DNA from: an uncultured Collinsella sp.
GTDB taxonomy: Bacteria > Actinomycetota > Coriobacteriia > Coriobacteriales > Coriobacteriaceae
Reading direction: 5' to 3'
Length of the DNA: 64,000 nucleotides
Assembly: GCA_900556415.1 (NCBI GenBank)
Contig: USOU01000003.1
Location: 74,274-138,273, forward strand
Shown: in pieces, positions 16,587 through 25,350 of the stretch
Layout: each line of letters opens with the position of its first letter
Position numbering within the stretch: the first letter of the stretch is position 1
Made by a program: the position numbers and the translations under genes
The notes under the pieces: generated by a model
The model's input: only the letters and a program-made list of their open reading frames with translations
The model's database searches: none
Told to the model about the DNA's origin: nothing

Positions 16587-17726
16587 ATGGACCAGAGCCT
16601 TTTTAAATTCGACCTGATCGCCGAGGATCCGACCACGCACGCGCGCGCCGGCGTGCTGCATACCCCGCACGGCGACATCGAGACGCCGATCTTTATGCCC
16701 GTGGGCACCAAGGCAAACGTCAAGGGCATTCCTACCGAGACCGTCAAGCAGCTCGGCGCCCAGATCGTGCTTGCCAATACCTATCACCTGTCCATGCGCC
16801 CCGGCGAGGACACCATCGCCGAGCTGGGCGGCCTGCACAAGTTTATGAATTGGCACGGCCCCATCCTCACCGACTCGGGCGGCTTCCAGGTCTTTAGCCA
16901 TAACGACGCCGTTAAGCTTACCGACGAGGGCGTGCGCTTTATCGTCAATGACTACGACGGCCGCCACGTGTTCTGGACGCCCGAGGACAACATGGAAATC
17001 GCCATGAAGCTCGGCTCCGACATCTGCATGCAGCTCGACCAATGCCCCGGCTATCCTGCCACGCGCGCCTACGTCGAGCGCGCCGTTGAGCTGTCGAGCA
17101 TGTGGGCCGAGCGCTGCTACAAGGCTCACACCCGCGATGACCAGGCGCTCTTTGGTATCGTCCAGGGCGGCATGCATCTGGACCTGCGCCTGCGCTCGCT
17201 GCGCCATCTGGAGGAGTGCGGTGACTTCCCCGGTTACGGCATCGGCGGCTACTCGGTGGGCGAGGACCACGAGACCATGTTCGAGACGCTGGCACCGCTT
17301 GTGAGCGAGTACATGCCCAAGCACAAGCCGCGCTACCTGATGGGCGTCGGCAACCCGACGACGCTCGTGCGCGGCGTGGGCGTGGGCATCGACATGTTCG
17401 ACTGCGTGCTGCCGACGCGCACCGGCCGCATGGGCACGGCATTTTCCAGCGAGGGTCGCCTCAACTTCCGCAACGCGCGCTTTGCGCACGACGACGGTCC
17501 CATCGATCCCACCTGCACCTGCCCGGTGTGCACGGGCGGTTACAGCCGTGCGCTCATCCGTCACATGGTCACGCAGAAGGAGATGCTCGGCGGCATTCTG
17601 CTTTCGATGCACAATATCTACTACCTGCTCAACTTGATGCAGCGTGCCCGCCAGGCCATTATCGAGGGCCGCTACGGTGCGTTCGTGAGCGACTGGATGA
17701 ACAGCCCCGCGGCGGTGGATTACTAA
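16587..17726 (+). CDS. tgt: Queuine/preQ1 tRNA-guanine transglycosylase
   Basis: A 379-aa bacterial Tgt, which swaps guanine-34 of GUN-anticodon tRNAs for preQ1 as the entry step to queuosine. Visible motifs are TPIFMPVGT, LANTYHL, LTDSGGFQVFS (Asp96 region), GIVQGG, the nucleophile segment FDCVLPTR, and the zinc site CTCPVCTGGYSRALIRH. Length and order match the tRNA enzyme, so there is no reason to assign it to DNA 7-deazaguanine modification. It is separated from queH-queA by unrelated genes and repeats. No preQ1 riboswitch is visible in its leader, which is filled by repeat elements. Confidence 0.95.
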   Translation: MDQSLFKFDLIAEDPTTHARAGVLHTPHGDIETPIFMPVGTKANVKGIPTETVKQLGAQIVLANTYHLSMRPGEDTIAELGGLHKFMNWHGPILTDSGGFQVFSHNDAVKLTDEGVRFIVNDYDGRHVFWTPEDNMEIAMKLGSDICMQLDQCPGYPATRAYVERAVELSSMWAERCYKAHTRDDQALFGIVQGGMHLDLRLRSLRHLEECGDFPGYGIGGYSVGEDHETMFETLAPLVSEYMPKHKPRYLMGVGNPTTLVRGVGVGIDMFDCVLPTRTGRMGTAFSSEGRLNFRNARFAHDDGPIDPTCTCPVCTGGYSRALIRHMVTQKEMLGGILLSMHNIYYLLNLMQRARQAIIEGRYGAFVSDWMNSPAAVDY

Positions 17727-17936
17727 GAGCCGCGGGCGCGCTTGCGGGGCGTGAGCAACGGCAAAGGCCAAGCGGCGATTGGTCGTCGCGTTCGCTAGCA
17801 CTATCTGCACGACCGCTGACCGATAGCTTGCAAGCGCTTGATGTATCGTGGGTACCATACCGAATGGTTGATGTTCGGGCGGGTGTTTGGCGCATGGCGT
17901 CGACCCCGCCCGTTTCTGTTTTCGATAGGAGTACCC

Positions 17937-18695
17937 ATGATTAAGAATGAGAACGTCGAGGGCGAGCCGGCCTACGATGAGACGTACCGCCGCGGCCCCG
18001 TGGTCATGCGCGGCCCCATGATTCCCAAGGACAACACCTACGCCAACTTGCTGGCGCCCGAGGATTCGACCGACTGGTTACACGCCGACCCGTGGCGCGT
18101 GCTGCGCATCCAGGCCGAGTTTGTCGATGGCTTTGGCGCGCTTGCCGAGCTCGGGCCCGCGGTGACTATCTTCGGGAGCGCCCGCACGCCCAAGACCGAT
18201 CCGCTCTACAAGGCGGCGCGCACGGTCGGCCGCAAGATCGCCCAGCGCGGCGTGGCGGTTATCACCGGCGGCGGCCCTGGCATCATGGAGGCAGCCAACA
18301 GGGGAGCGGCGAGCGCCAACGGCAAGTCGGTCGGGTTGGGTATCGAACTGCCGCACGAGCAGGGGCTTAACAAATATGTGAACCTGGGCATGGACTTCCG
18401 CTACTTCTTTGTGCGCAAGACCATGTTCGTTAAGTACAGCTCGGGTGCCATCGTGTTTCCCGGCGGCTTTGGCACGCTCGACGAGATGTTCGAGGTGCTC
18501 ACGCTGGTGCAGACGCACAAGGTCAAGCGTATGCCGCTCGTTTTGGTGGGCACCGAGTACTGGCAGGGCCTGTTCGACTGGCTCAACGGCCCGGTGATGG
18601 AAGCCGGTATGATCAGCCCGCTCGATCCGGAGCTGGTGCATATCACCGATGACCTCAACGAGGCCGTCGACATCGCCCTGAGCGGGCTGATGTAG
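17937..18695 (+). CDS. LOG family (TIGR00730) nucleotide phosphoribohydrolase-like protein
   Basis: A 252-aa Rossmann-fold protein of the LOG family. The signature PGGFGTLDE is present, preceded by VITGGGPGIMEAANRGA and MFVKYSSG. Plant and bacterial LOG proteins split nucleoside 5'-monophosphates into base and ribose 5-phosphate, and bacterial relatives (PpnN type) act in nucleotide salvage. The ~60-residue N-terminal extension is Arg/Pro-rich. ATG 17937 has ATAGGAG just upstream, so the longer frame from 17838 is not needed. The 210-bp gap before it shows nothing notable. The exact substrate is not predictable from sequence. Confidence 0.85.
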   Translation: MIKNENVEGEPAYDETYRRGPVVMRGPMIPKDNTYANLLAPEDSTDWLHADPWRVLRIQAEFVDGFGALAELGPAVTIFGSARTPKTDPLYKAARTVGRKIAQRGVAVITGGGPGIMEAANRGAASANGKSVGLGIELPHEQGLNKYVNLGMDFRYFFVRKTMFVKYSSGAIVFPGGFGTLDEMFEVLTLVQTHKVKRMPLVLVGTEYWQGLFDWLNGPVMEAGMISPLDPELVHITDDLNEAVDIALSGLM

Positions 18696-18705
18696 GGTAG
18701 CTAAA

Positions 18706-18767
18706 ATGGGACGGGGCAAAAAGACTGATCTGAAACGTTTAATACCAGTCTTTTTTGCCCCGTCCCA
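18706..18767. repeat. Long intergenic hairpin with GGGACGGGGCAAAAAGACTG arms
   Basis: Perfect ~21-nt arms end in CAGTCTTTTTTGCCCCGTCC, with a ~20-nt loop. It probably acts as terminator of the LOG gene. The phrase TGGGACGGGG also occurs in the hairpin at 10968-11004. Confidence 0.6.
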
Positions 18768-18781
18768 AATGAACTGCTTCT

Positions 18782-18849
18782 AAGTTGCGGTGGAATAGGG
18801 ATTGATTTGCGGCTAATAAGCCAAAAACAGTCCCTATTCCACCGCAAGT
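18782..18849. repeat. Intergenic inverted repeat, family AGTTGCGGTG, copy 2
   Basis: Arms AGTTGCGGTGGAATAGGGA and its complement surround a loop starting TTGA and ending AACAG, the same design as 13184-13250. It lies between convergent genes. Confidence 0.6.
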
Positions 18850-18862
18850 GGTAAAGGTGCCC

Positions 18863-19723
18863 CTAGTGGATGGGCTGATAGCGGGGGCAGTAGCTGATGG
18901 CGATGGCGTCGACGCCTACGTGGGTGGCGATGGTGCAGCCGATGGGGCCGGTGCCGGCGTCTACGTAGTTCTGGCCTGCGAGCGCTTGGTTGACGAGCTC
19001 CTGCTCCTCGGCGGCGCCGGTTGTGAGCACGCGAACGCTGGAGCCCGGGTGCTCGGTCAAAAATGCGAGGCAATCAGCCATGGTGTTGGTGACGATGCGC
19101 TTGGCTCCGCGGCCCTTCTTGATGGCCTTGATCTCGCCCGATTTCCACTCCGGCGAAACGGCCAGGCGAATGTTGAGCATTTGGGTGAGCTGGCCGGCGA
19201 GTTTAGGTGCGCGGCCGTTCTTAACGAGGTTCTCGAGCGTGCGGGGAATCAGCAGCAGGTGTGCGTCGGGCAGCGTCGCGCGGATCTGCACCTCGGTCTC
19301 GTCCAAGCTGCGACCGTCCTCGCGCATGGCGAGCGCGTACTCCACCAGCAAGCCCTCGGCGCCCGAGCCGGTGCGCGAGTCGATGCAGCGCACGTCGAGC
19401 TCGTGCGTTTCGGCCGTCAGACTGGCGTTGGCATAGCAGGCGGACCACTCGCTGCACAGCGAGATAAAGATGGCGCTGTCGTGGCCGTCGGCGAGCACGC
19501 GGTCAAAGAGCGCCTTGAACTCGCCGGCGCTCGGCTGCGAGGTGTGCGGCAGCTGCTCGGAGCCGGCCATGCGGGCGACGTACTCCTGGGCGGTAATCTG
19601 CACCTGGTCGAGCAGATCCTCGCCCTCGATAATCACATGCAGCGGAATCACGTAAATGCCGAGCTCTTGGGCACGGGCGGGGGAGATGTCCGACGTGGAG
19701 TCGGTTATGATGGCAAAAGACAT
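18863..19723 (-). CDS. DegV family fatty-acid-binding protein (second)
   Basis: A 286-aa DegV-fold protein. It starts IITDSTSDIS, the usual DegV opening, then has TSQPSAGEF, SLCSEWSACYANA (in place of SSxLSGTY), DSRTGSGAEGLLV, NLVKNGRAPK and the C-terminal IGCTIATHVGVDAIAISY. It probably binds a fatty acid for a FakA-type kinase that is not in the window. It is only distantly like the DegV protein at 4496-5386, so they are old paralogues rather than a recent duplication. Convergent with the LOG gene, separated by two hairpins. Confidence 0.85.
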   Translation of the reverse strand: MSFAIITDSTSDISPARAQELGIYVIPLHVIIEGEDLLDQVQITAQEYVARMAGSEQLPHTSQPSAGEFKALFDRVLADGHDSAIFISLCSEWSACYANASLTAETHELDVRCIDSRTGSGAEGLLVEYALAMREDGRSLDETEVQIRATLPDAHLLLIPRTLENLVKNGRAPKLAGQLTQMLNIRLAVSPEWKSGEIKAIKKGRGAKRIVTNTMADCLAFLTEHPGSSVRVLTTGAAEEQELVNQALAGQNYVDAGTGPIGCTIATHVGVDAIAISYCPRYQPIH

Positions 19724-19813
19724 AATTGCACCTTTCGTTGGGACGCCTGCGCGCCGCCTTCAGAGAGCAAAGTGCGTCAAGTATAGTGGAGTTGCTCTAC
19801 ATTGCTAGGTTCA

Positions 19814-19832
19814 ATTGTTGAATAGTCAACAG
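19814..19832. promoter_or_regulatory. Dyad TTGTTGA-ATAG-TCAACAG
   Basis: An inverted repeat in the divergent gap between the DegV and HAD genes, close to AT-rich promoter-like sequence. Possible operator. Confidence 0.3.
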
Positions 19833-19879
19833 TTTGAAGCGGTGGTGTGGAAATCGTCAATTGGGGAAGAGGGACGCCG

Positions 19880-20542
19880 ATGGCGGCATTACAACTATGT
19901 GATCGGCCGGTCGTGTTGTTCGATTTTGACGGCACGGTGGCCGATACGGGTCGGGCGGTGATGACCTCGACGCGCAAGACGCTGGCTGCGCGCGGGTTTT
20001 CGGGGGCGCAGATGGGTGATTTGCGCCGTATGATCGGGCCTCCGCTGTGGAAAAGCTTCCACGACTTTTACGGCTTCTCGCGCGAGGAGTCGCTGGTGGT
20101 GGCAGACGAGTATCGTGCCTTTTTTGATGAGCTGGGACCGGAGGAGTATCCCGTGTTCGATGGAATCCCTGAGCTGCTGGATGGGTTGGCCGCTCAGGGC
20201 AAACGTATGGCCGTGGCGACGTCGCGCATGGAAGCAAAGTGCATTGACATGGTGCATGAGCTGGGGCTTTCTCAGTTCGATGCGGTGGTCGGCATGAATC
20301 CGCCGCGGGGACGCGAGACTAAGGCGGATTCGGTCCGCGATGCGCTGGCGGCGCTCGGCGCGACGGCCGACGAGGCCGTGATGATCGGCGACCGCTTTAA
20401 CGATGTGGAGGGCGCGCACGCGATGGGCGTGCCGTGCGTCGGCATTTATTCGGGCGCGGCGGCGCCGGGCGAGCACGAGGCCGCGGGCGCCGATGCGGTG
20501 GTGCATTCGGTGGCCGAGCTTGCTAAACTTTTCGCTATATAA
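19880..20542 (+). CDS. HAD family hydrolase, phosphoglycolate phosphatase-like
   Basis: A 220-aa HAD hydrolase of the Gph/PGP subgroup. Motif I is LFDFDGTVADT, motif II is VATSRM, and motif IV is MIGDRFNDVEGA, with a four-helix cap between I and II. Such enzymes remove phosphate from small sugar phosphates, and similar 5'-nucleotidase-like members are annotated as Gph. The C-terminus carries the typical late Ala/Gly-rich strand (GVPCVGIYSGAAA). I chose ATG 19880 because GAAGAGGGA is just upstream. It is 53 nt before the dipeptidase gene and may be co-transcribed with it. Confidence 0.85.
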   Translation: MAALQLCDRPVVLFDFDGTVADTGRAVMTSTRKTLAARGFSGAQMGDLRRMIGPPLWKSFHDFYGFSREESLVVADEYRAFFDELGPEEYPVFDGIPELLDGLAAQGKRMAVATSRMEAKCIDMVHELGLSQFDAVVGMNPPRGRETKADSVRDALAALGATADEAVMIGDRFNDVEGAHAMGVPCVGIYSGAAAPGEHEAAGADAVVHSVAELAKLFAI

Positions 20543-20595
20543 GTACTTGATGTGAGGGGCGGTACGCTTGCCCCTTATTGGTAAGGAGGTCGTCC

Positions 20596-22032
20596 ATGAA
20601 TCAGGTGGAGCAGAGCGTTACCGAGTATGTCGACGAGGTCTGGGAAGATGTCGTCGCCGATATCGAGCGGCTGGTGAGCTATCCGTCCGTGGCGGTTTCT
20701 GCCAATGCGGAGCCCGGCGCGCCGTTTGGCCGTCCGGTTCGTGACGCGCTCGGCTGCGCGCTCGGCATCGCGCAGAAGCTCGGCTACCAGACAAGTGACG
20801 ACGAGGGTTACGTGGGCATTGCCGATATCCCGGGTCGCGGCGATAAGCAGCTCGCGACCATCTGCCACGTGGACGTGGTGCCCGCCGGCCCTGGCTGGAA
20901 CACCGACCCGTTTGCGATGGAGCGTCGCGAGGGCTGGCTGCTCGGTCGCGGCGTTATCGACGACAAGGGTCCAGCCGTGCTGTCGCTCTACGCCGGCGCC
21001 TATCTGCTCAAGCACGGTATTACCCCGCGCTATACCTTCCGCGCGCTGTTGGGCTGCGATGAGGAGGTGAGTATGTCCGACGTCCACCATTATCTGGAGA
21101 ACCACGCGAACCCCGACTTTCTGTTTACGCCCGATGCCGAGTTCCCGGTCTGCAATGCCGAGAAGGGTCAGTTTGGAGCGACGTTTGTGAGCTCCAAGAT
21201 CGACGGCGGGCGCATTGTGTCCTGGAGCGGTGCCGAGGCGAGCAACGCCATTCCTTCGCAGTCTATCTGCGAGCTTGCGATTGCTGCCGACGAGCTGCCT
21301 GCACCGGTTGAGAACGCCGACCGACTGGAGATTACAGCGCTCGATAACGGGCATGCGCAGATTTTCGCCCACGGTATTGGTGGCCATGCTTCGATGCCCG
21401 AGGGCACTATCAACGCCGTCGGCCTGATTGTGGCGTATCTGCGCGAGGCCGAGGACGCGTTTGGTGCCCGCGGCGAGCGCCTGCTGACGCCTGCCGAGCA
21501 CGAGTTTGTCAAATTCCTGGCCTTTGTGCACGCGGATGCCTATGGCCGCGGCCTGGGTATCGATGCGACGAGCCCCGCGTTTGGCCCGCTCACCTGCAAC
21601 CCCGGTGTCATCCGTGTGGTGGATGGCCATATCGAGCAGGTCATCGACGTGCGCTTCCCCGACAGCACGAGCGCCGATACCATCCGCGAGCAGCTCGAGC
21701 CGCTCGTGGGGCGCTTTGACGTGACGTGTCGCGTGGGTCATGCAAAGGTGCCGTTCTCGGTCTCTGCCGATGATCCGGCCGTGAAGGCGCTTATTGATAC
21801 CTATAACGAGTTTACGGGCAAGCATGCTGAGCCTTTTGCCATGGGCGGTGGCACCTATGCGCGAAACTTTGCCCGCGCCGTATCGTTTGGCCCCGAGGAG
21901 ACCGGTCTGGAGTTGCCCGCGTGGGGCGGCCAGATGCACGGCCCCAACGAGTGCGCCAACGAGGAACAGCTCAAGCAGGCGCTCAAGATTTATATCGTGG
22001 CAATCCTGCGCCTCAACGAACTCGAACTGTAG
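20596..22032 (+). CDS. M20 family dipeptidase (PepV-like)
   Basis: A 478-aa zinc metallopeptidase of family M20, PepV/Sapep type, which hydrolyses dipeptides in the cytoplasm. Metal-site motifs are ICHVDVVPAG (His and following Asp), GRGVIDDKGP (bridging Asp), GCDEEVSMSD (Glu-Glu), DAEFPVCNAEKG, and a late MHGPNE (His). A large lid domain lies between residues ~190 and 370, as in PepV. ATG 20596 follows a near-perfect AAGGAGGT. A long hairpin (22035-22117) and a terminator follow. No transporter is adjacent. Confidence 0.9.
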   Translation: MNQVEQSVTEYVDEVWEDVVADIERLVSYPSVAVSANAEPGAPFGRPVRDALGCALGIAQKLGYQTSDDEGYVGIADIPGRGDKQLATICHVDVVPAGPGWNTDPFAMERREGWLLGRGVIDDKGPAVLSLYAGAYLLKHGITPRYTFRALLGCDEEVSMSDVHHYLENHANPDFLFTPDAEFPVCNAEKGQFGATFVSSKIDGGRIVSWSGAEASNAIPSQSICELAIAADELPAPVENADRLEITALDNGHAQIFAHGIGGHASMPEGTINAVGLIVAYLREAEDAFGARGERLLTPAEHEFVKFLAFVHADAYGRGLGIDATSPAFGPLTCNPGVIRVVDGHIEQVIDVRFPDSTSADTIREQLEPLVGRFDVTCRVGHAKVPFSVSADDPAVKALIDTYNEFTGKHAEPFAMGGGTYARNFARAVSFGPEETGLELPAWGGQMHGPNECANEEQLKQALKIYIVAILRLNELEL

Positions 22033-22034
22033 GG

Positions 22035-22117
22035 CTTCCCCAGGCACCCGACCTTGCCCCTCAAACCGCAAAGTACGCGGCGCTCCTCTTTCGGGGCAAT
22101 CTCGGGCACCTGGGAAA
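22035..22117. repeat. Large imperfect hairpin after the dipeptidase gene
   Basis: The left arm (22035-22060) and right arm (22092-22117) share TTCCC, CAGG, CCCGA and TTGCCCC with their complements, with only a few mismatches. Right after the stop codon; a separate true terminator lies at 22154-22180. Confidence 0.5.
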
Positions 22118-22153
22118 CCCCTATATCCTGCTTGGATACAAACCTGTATTACG

Positions 22154-22180
22154 AGCCCGGTGCTTTTGCCCGGGCTTTTT
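22154..22180 (+). terminator. Rho-independent terminator
   Basis: AGCCCGG/CCGGGCT stem followed by TTTTT. Confidence 0.8.
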
Positions 22181-22186
22181 GCGTCA

Positions 22187-22356
22187 CTTGGGGACGCTCC
22201 TTTTGTGCCGGCAGATAAAGAACGTCCCCAAAAGCCGGCAGATTGACTTTGTCAAAACATCGGCGTTGCTGGGGTAGTCATTGGGGACGCTCTTAAATGA
22301 CTAGTCAAACAAGAACGTCCCCAACGACTAGTCGTTTAAGAACGTCCCCAATGACT
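22187..22356. repeat. Cluster of GGGGACG inverted repeats before pstS
   Basis: Two elements. At 22187-22246, TTGGGGACG and GCCGGCAG motifs occur twice in opposite order. At 22274-22356, ends GTAGTCATTGGGGACG and its complement match the ends of 16333-16492. Between them is CATCGGCGTTGC, the tail motif of the structured elements. The rest of the 527-bp gap before pstS holds a weak leader hairpin at 22430-22468. Confidence 0.55.
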
Positions 22357-22559
22357 ACTTCGCTCTGGTGTAAAAAGCGTGCCATGCTTGGGTGGGGATT
22401 GTTATCCGTTTGTAAAGGCTGAGCAGAGCTTGCGGTAAGGGTCTATCAAATGACCGTAAGAAACCGCAGATAAGGCGGTCGTCGCCCGATCGAGGCCGTA
22501 TCTTTCCAAACAGCAAAGCGGGCAGGGTGTCCGCGAGTCGCATGTATGAAAGGAAGATC

Positions 22560-23498
22560 ATGCTCGATCAGGCTTATTCTCGTCGTCAGTTCCTCGGCCT
22601 CGCTGGTGGTCTCGCCAGCATCGTCGGTCTCGGCCTCGTTGGTTGCGGCGGCTCAGGTGCCTCCGGCACCGCCGACAAGGGTAGCGCCGCCGCTGCCGAG
22701 TCCGTCTCCGGTGAGGTGACCTACGACGGTGCCTCCTCGTTCCAGGCTCTCGTCGAGGCTGCTGCCGAGAAGTTCATGGACGCCAACCCGGACGTCTCCG
22801 TCTCCGGCTCGGGCAACGGTTCGGGCAAGGGCCTGACCGCTGTTGCCGCCGGCACCGTCACCGTCGGTAACTCCGACGTCTTCGCCGAGACCAAGCTCGA
22901 GGCCGACCAGGTCAAGAACCTCGTCGACCACGAGGTCGCTGTCGTGGGCATGGGCCCCGTCGTCTCCAAGAACGTGACGGTCGATGACCTGTCCCTCGAG
23001 CAGCTCAAGGGCATCTTCTCTGGCCAGATCACCAACTGGAAGGAGGTCGGCGGCGACGACGCCACCATCGTCGTTCTCAACCGCAAGGCCGGCTCCGGTA
23101 CCCGCGCCACCTTCGAGGCCGCCGTCTTTGGCGACGAGGCCGTCGACTTTAAGGGCGACGCCGAGCTCGACAAGTCCGGCGATGTCCAGACTCAGATGGG
23201 CAGCACCGACAACGCCATCTCCTACCTCGACTTCTCGCACTTCGACGACTCCAAGTTCAACGCCGTTAAGGTCGAGGGTGTCGAGCCCAAGAGCGCAAAC
23301 GTCACCGACGACTCCTTCAAGATCTGGGCGACCGAGCACATGTACTGCGCAAAGGACGCCGACGACGCCACCAAGGCCTTCCTGGAATTCATGCTTTCCG
23401 ACGACGTCCAGGGCAAGCTCGTCGAGGAGCAGGGCTTTATCCCCGTCTCTGCCATGAAGGTCGTCAAGGATGCCAGCGGCAAGGTCTCCGCTAAATAA
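22560..23498 (+). CDS. pstS: Phosphate ABC transporter, phosphate-binding lipoprotein
   Basis: A 312-aa PstS, which captures phosphate outside the membrane. The N-terminus SRRQFLGLAGG resembles a Tat signal, and LVGC (Cys29) is a lipobox, so it is a lipid-anchored protein. Conserved ligand segments follow: GSGNGSGKGL, GNSDVFAE, KGIFSGQITNWKEVGG and RKAGSGTRATFE. ATG 22560 with GAAAGGA is preferred to the longer frame from 22527. It opens the pstSCAB operon, 24 nt before pstC. No convincing PhoB box was found. The operon has no phoU or two-component genes here. Confidence 0.95.
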   Translation: MLDQAYSRRQFLGLAGGLASIVGLGLVGCGGSGASGTADKGSAAAAESVSGEVTYDGASSFQALVEAAAEKFMDANPDVSVSGSGNGSGKGLTAVAAGTVTVGNSDVFAETKLEADQVKNLVDHEVAVVGMGPVVSKNVTVDDLSLEQLKGIFSGQITNWKEVGGDDATIVVLNRKAGSGTRATFEAAVFGDEAVDFKGDAELDKSGDVQTQMGSTDNAISYLDFSHFDDSKFNAVKVEGVEPKSANVTDDSFKIWATEHMYCAKDADDATKAFLEFMLSDDVQGKLVEEQGFIPVSAMKVVKDASGKVSAK

Positions 23499-23522
23499 GT
23501 AATCGCCCCGGAAAGGTTTGCA

Positions 23523-24431
23523 ATGGCAAAACAGCTGCCAAAGCGCGACCTTGAGAACGTGGGCCTGGGCGTCACGGGCGCGTGCGTAGCGCTCGTGACG
23601 CTTGTCGTTGCCGCGCTCATCTTTATGGTCGCCCAAAAGGGCCTCTCGGCTTTTTTCAAGGATGGCGTTTCGGTCGTCGAGTTCTTCACCGACACCAAGT
23701 GGGACCTGGCCAACACAGCCGAAAACGGTCTGCCTTACACCGGCGCCCTGCCTCTGATCGTCACCTCGTTTGCGGTCATGGTGCTCTCCACGCTCATCGC
23801 GCTGCCCATCGCCATCGGCTCTGCCATCTTTGCGGTCGAGATTAGCCCTAAGTTTGGTTCCAAGGTCTTTCAGCCGCTCATTGAGCTTTTGACCGGTATT
23901 CCCTCGGTCGTCTTTGGCCTGATCGGTTTTCACGTGGTCGTCGGCCTTATGAAGAGCGTTTTCCACGTGAGTACGGGCCTGGGCATCCTGCCTGGCGCCA
24001 TCGTGCTGGCCGTCATGATCCTGCCGACGATGACCACCCTTTCGGTCGATGGCCTGCGCGCCGTGCCCGACAGCTACCGTCAGGGTTCGCTTGCTCTGGG
24101 CTATACCCGCTGGCAGACCATCTGGCACGTGGTACTCAAGTCTGCCATGCCGTCGCTCATGACCGCGGTCATCCTCGGTATGACCCGCGCCTTTGGCGAA
24201 ACGCTCGCTGTGCGCATGGTTATCGGCGGCATCGAGGCCATGCCGACGTCGCTGCTGTCGCCGGCGTCCACCATCACCACCACGCTCACCACGTCCATGG
24301 CGGTCTATGCCGAGGGCTCGGCGCAGGACGACGTCCTGTGGGCGCTTGGTCTGCTGCTGATGGGCATGAGCCTCATCTTCATCCTGATCATCCACCTTAT
24401 CGGCCGCAAGGGGGCGAAGGCTCGTGGCTAG
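23523..24431 (+). CDS. pstC: Phosphate ABC transporter permease PstC
   Basis: A 302-aa inner-membrane permease with about six helices and the ABC-permease EAA-like loop (PDSYRQGSLALGYTRWQTIWHVVL), ending in the cytoplasmic RKGAKARG. It pairs with PstA to form the phosphate channel. The segment LTGIPSVVFGLIGF is typical of Pst permeases. The stop overlaps the GTG start of pstA by 8 bp, indicating translational coupling. ABC importers of this type move one phosphate into the cell using ATP hydrolysed by PstB. Confidence 0.95.
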   Translation: MAKQLPKRDLENVGLGVTGACVALVTLVVAALIFMVAQKGLSAFFKDGVSVVEFFTDTKWDLANTAENGLPYTGALPLIVTSFAVMVLSTLIALPIAIGSAIFAVEISPKFGSKVFQPLIELLTGIPSVVFGLIGFHVVVGLMKSVFHVSTGLGILPGAIVLAVMILPTMTTLSVDGLRAVPDSYRQGSLALGYTRWQTIWHVVLKSAMPSLMTAVILGMTRAFGETLAVRMVIGGIEAMPTSLLSPASTITTTLTTSMAVYAEGSAQDDVLWALGLLLMGMSLIFILIIHLIGRKGAKARG

Positions 24432-25350
24432 CACGCGCATCCATATCGACGAGACGAGACTCGGGCGGGTCCAAAGGCAGGACCGCATCGCCACGGGCGT
24501 GCTGACGGCAATCGTCGCCATCGTCATGCTCATCGTCATCTCCATGGTGGCCTATATCCTGTTCGAGGGCGTCTCGATGCTGTTCCAGCCGGGGTTTCTC
24601 ACGCAGCCCGCGCGCGCCAACGGAACCCAAGGCGGCGTGCTCTACCAGCTATTCGACTCGTTCTACCTGCTGCTGATCACTCTGGTCATCTCGGTGCCCA
24701 TCAGTCTGGGCGGAGCGGTCTTTCTGGTTGAGTACGCGCCGAACGGCCCTATCCGCGACATCGCCTCCACCGCCATCGAGACACTGTCCTCGCTGCCGTC
24801 CATCGTCGTCGGCATGTTCGGCTTTCTGGTGTTCTCGGTGCAGCTGGGCTGGAAGTACTCCATCATCTCCGGCGCCGTCGCGCTCACCATGTTCAACATC
24901 CCCATTCTGGTGCGCGTGATTCAGCAGGCGCTCGAGGACGTGCCGCAGGCCCAGCGCGATGCGTGCCTGGCCATGGGCCTTACCCGCTGGGAGGCCACGC
25001 TGCACATCCTGATCCCCGAGGCCATGCCTGCCATCGTGACCGGCATCGTGCTTTCGGCCGGCCGCGTGTTTGGTGAGGCCGCGGCGCTGCTCTTTACCTC
25101 GGGCATGAGCTCGCCGGTGCGCCTGAACTTCTTGAGCTTTAACCTGTCGAGTCCCACCTGCGCCTGGAACGTGTTCCGCCCCGGTGAGTCGCTCGCCGTG
25201 CACATCTACAAGATTTACGGCGAGGGGATCCCCGAGGCACAGCAGATCGTTTGGGGCACCGCGGCGCTGCTGATGATTTGCGTGCTGCTGTTTAACGTAG
25301 TCGCCCGTATCGTGGGCAAGCAACTGGCAAGGAGGATGACGGCCGAATGA
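24424..25350 (+). CDS. pstA: Phosphate ABC transporter permease PstA
   Basis: A 308-aa permease partner of PstC. It starts at GTG 24424, inside the end of pstC. About six membrane helices, with ETLSSLPSIVVGMFGFLVF and the EAA-like loop VPQAQRDACLAMGLTRWEATLHI. The loop FNLSSPTCAWNVFRPGESLAVHIY between late helices is characteristic of PstA. It ends in ATGA overlap with pstB. Gene order S-C-A-B is the standard one. Confidence 0.95.
   Translation: MASTRIHIDETRLGRVQRQDRIATGVLTAIVAIVMLIVISMVAYILFEGVSMLFQPGFLTQPARANGTQGGVLYQLFDSFYLLLITLVISVPISLGGAVFLVEYAPNGPIRDIASTAIETLSSLPSIVVGMFGFLVFSVQLGWKYSIISGAVALTMFNIPILVRVIQQALEDVPQAQRDACLAMGLTRWEATLHILIPEAMPAIVTGIVLSAGRVFGEAAALLFTSGMSSPVRLNFLSFNLSSPTCAWNVFRPGESLAVHIYKIYGEGIPEAQQIVWGTAALLMICVLLFNVVARIVGKQLARRMTAE

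Noticed and set aside
16587..17726. Tgt as part of a DNA 7-deazaguanine (Dpd) system
   Set aside because: Its length and zinc site are those of the tRNA enzyme, queA and queH are nearby, and no dpd genes are present.
22653..24545. 630-aa open frame on the minus strand
   Set aside because: Antisense to pstS and pstC; shadow frame.
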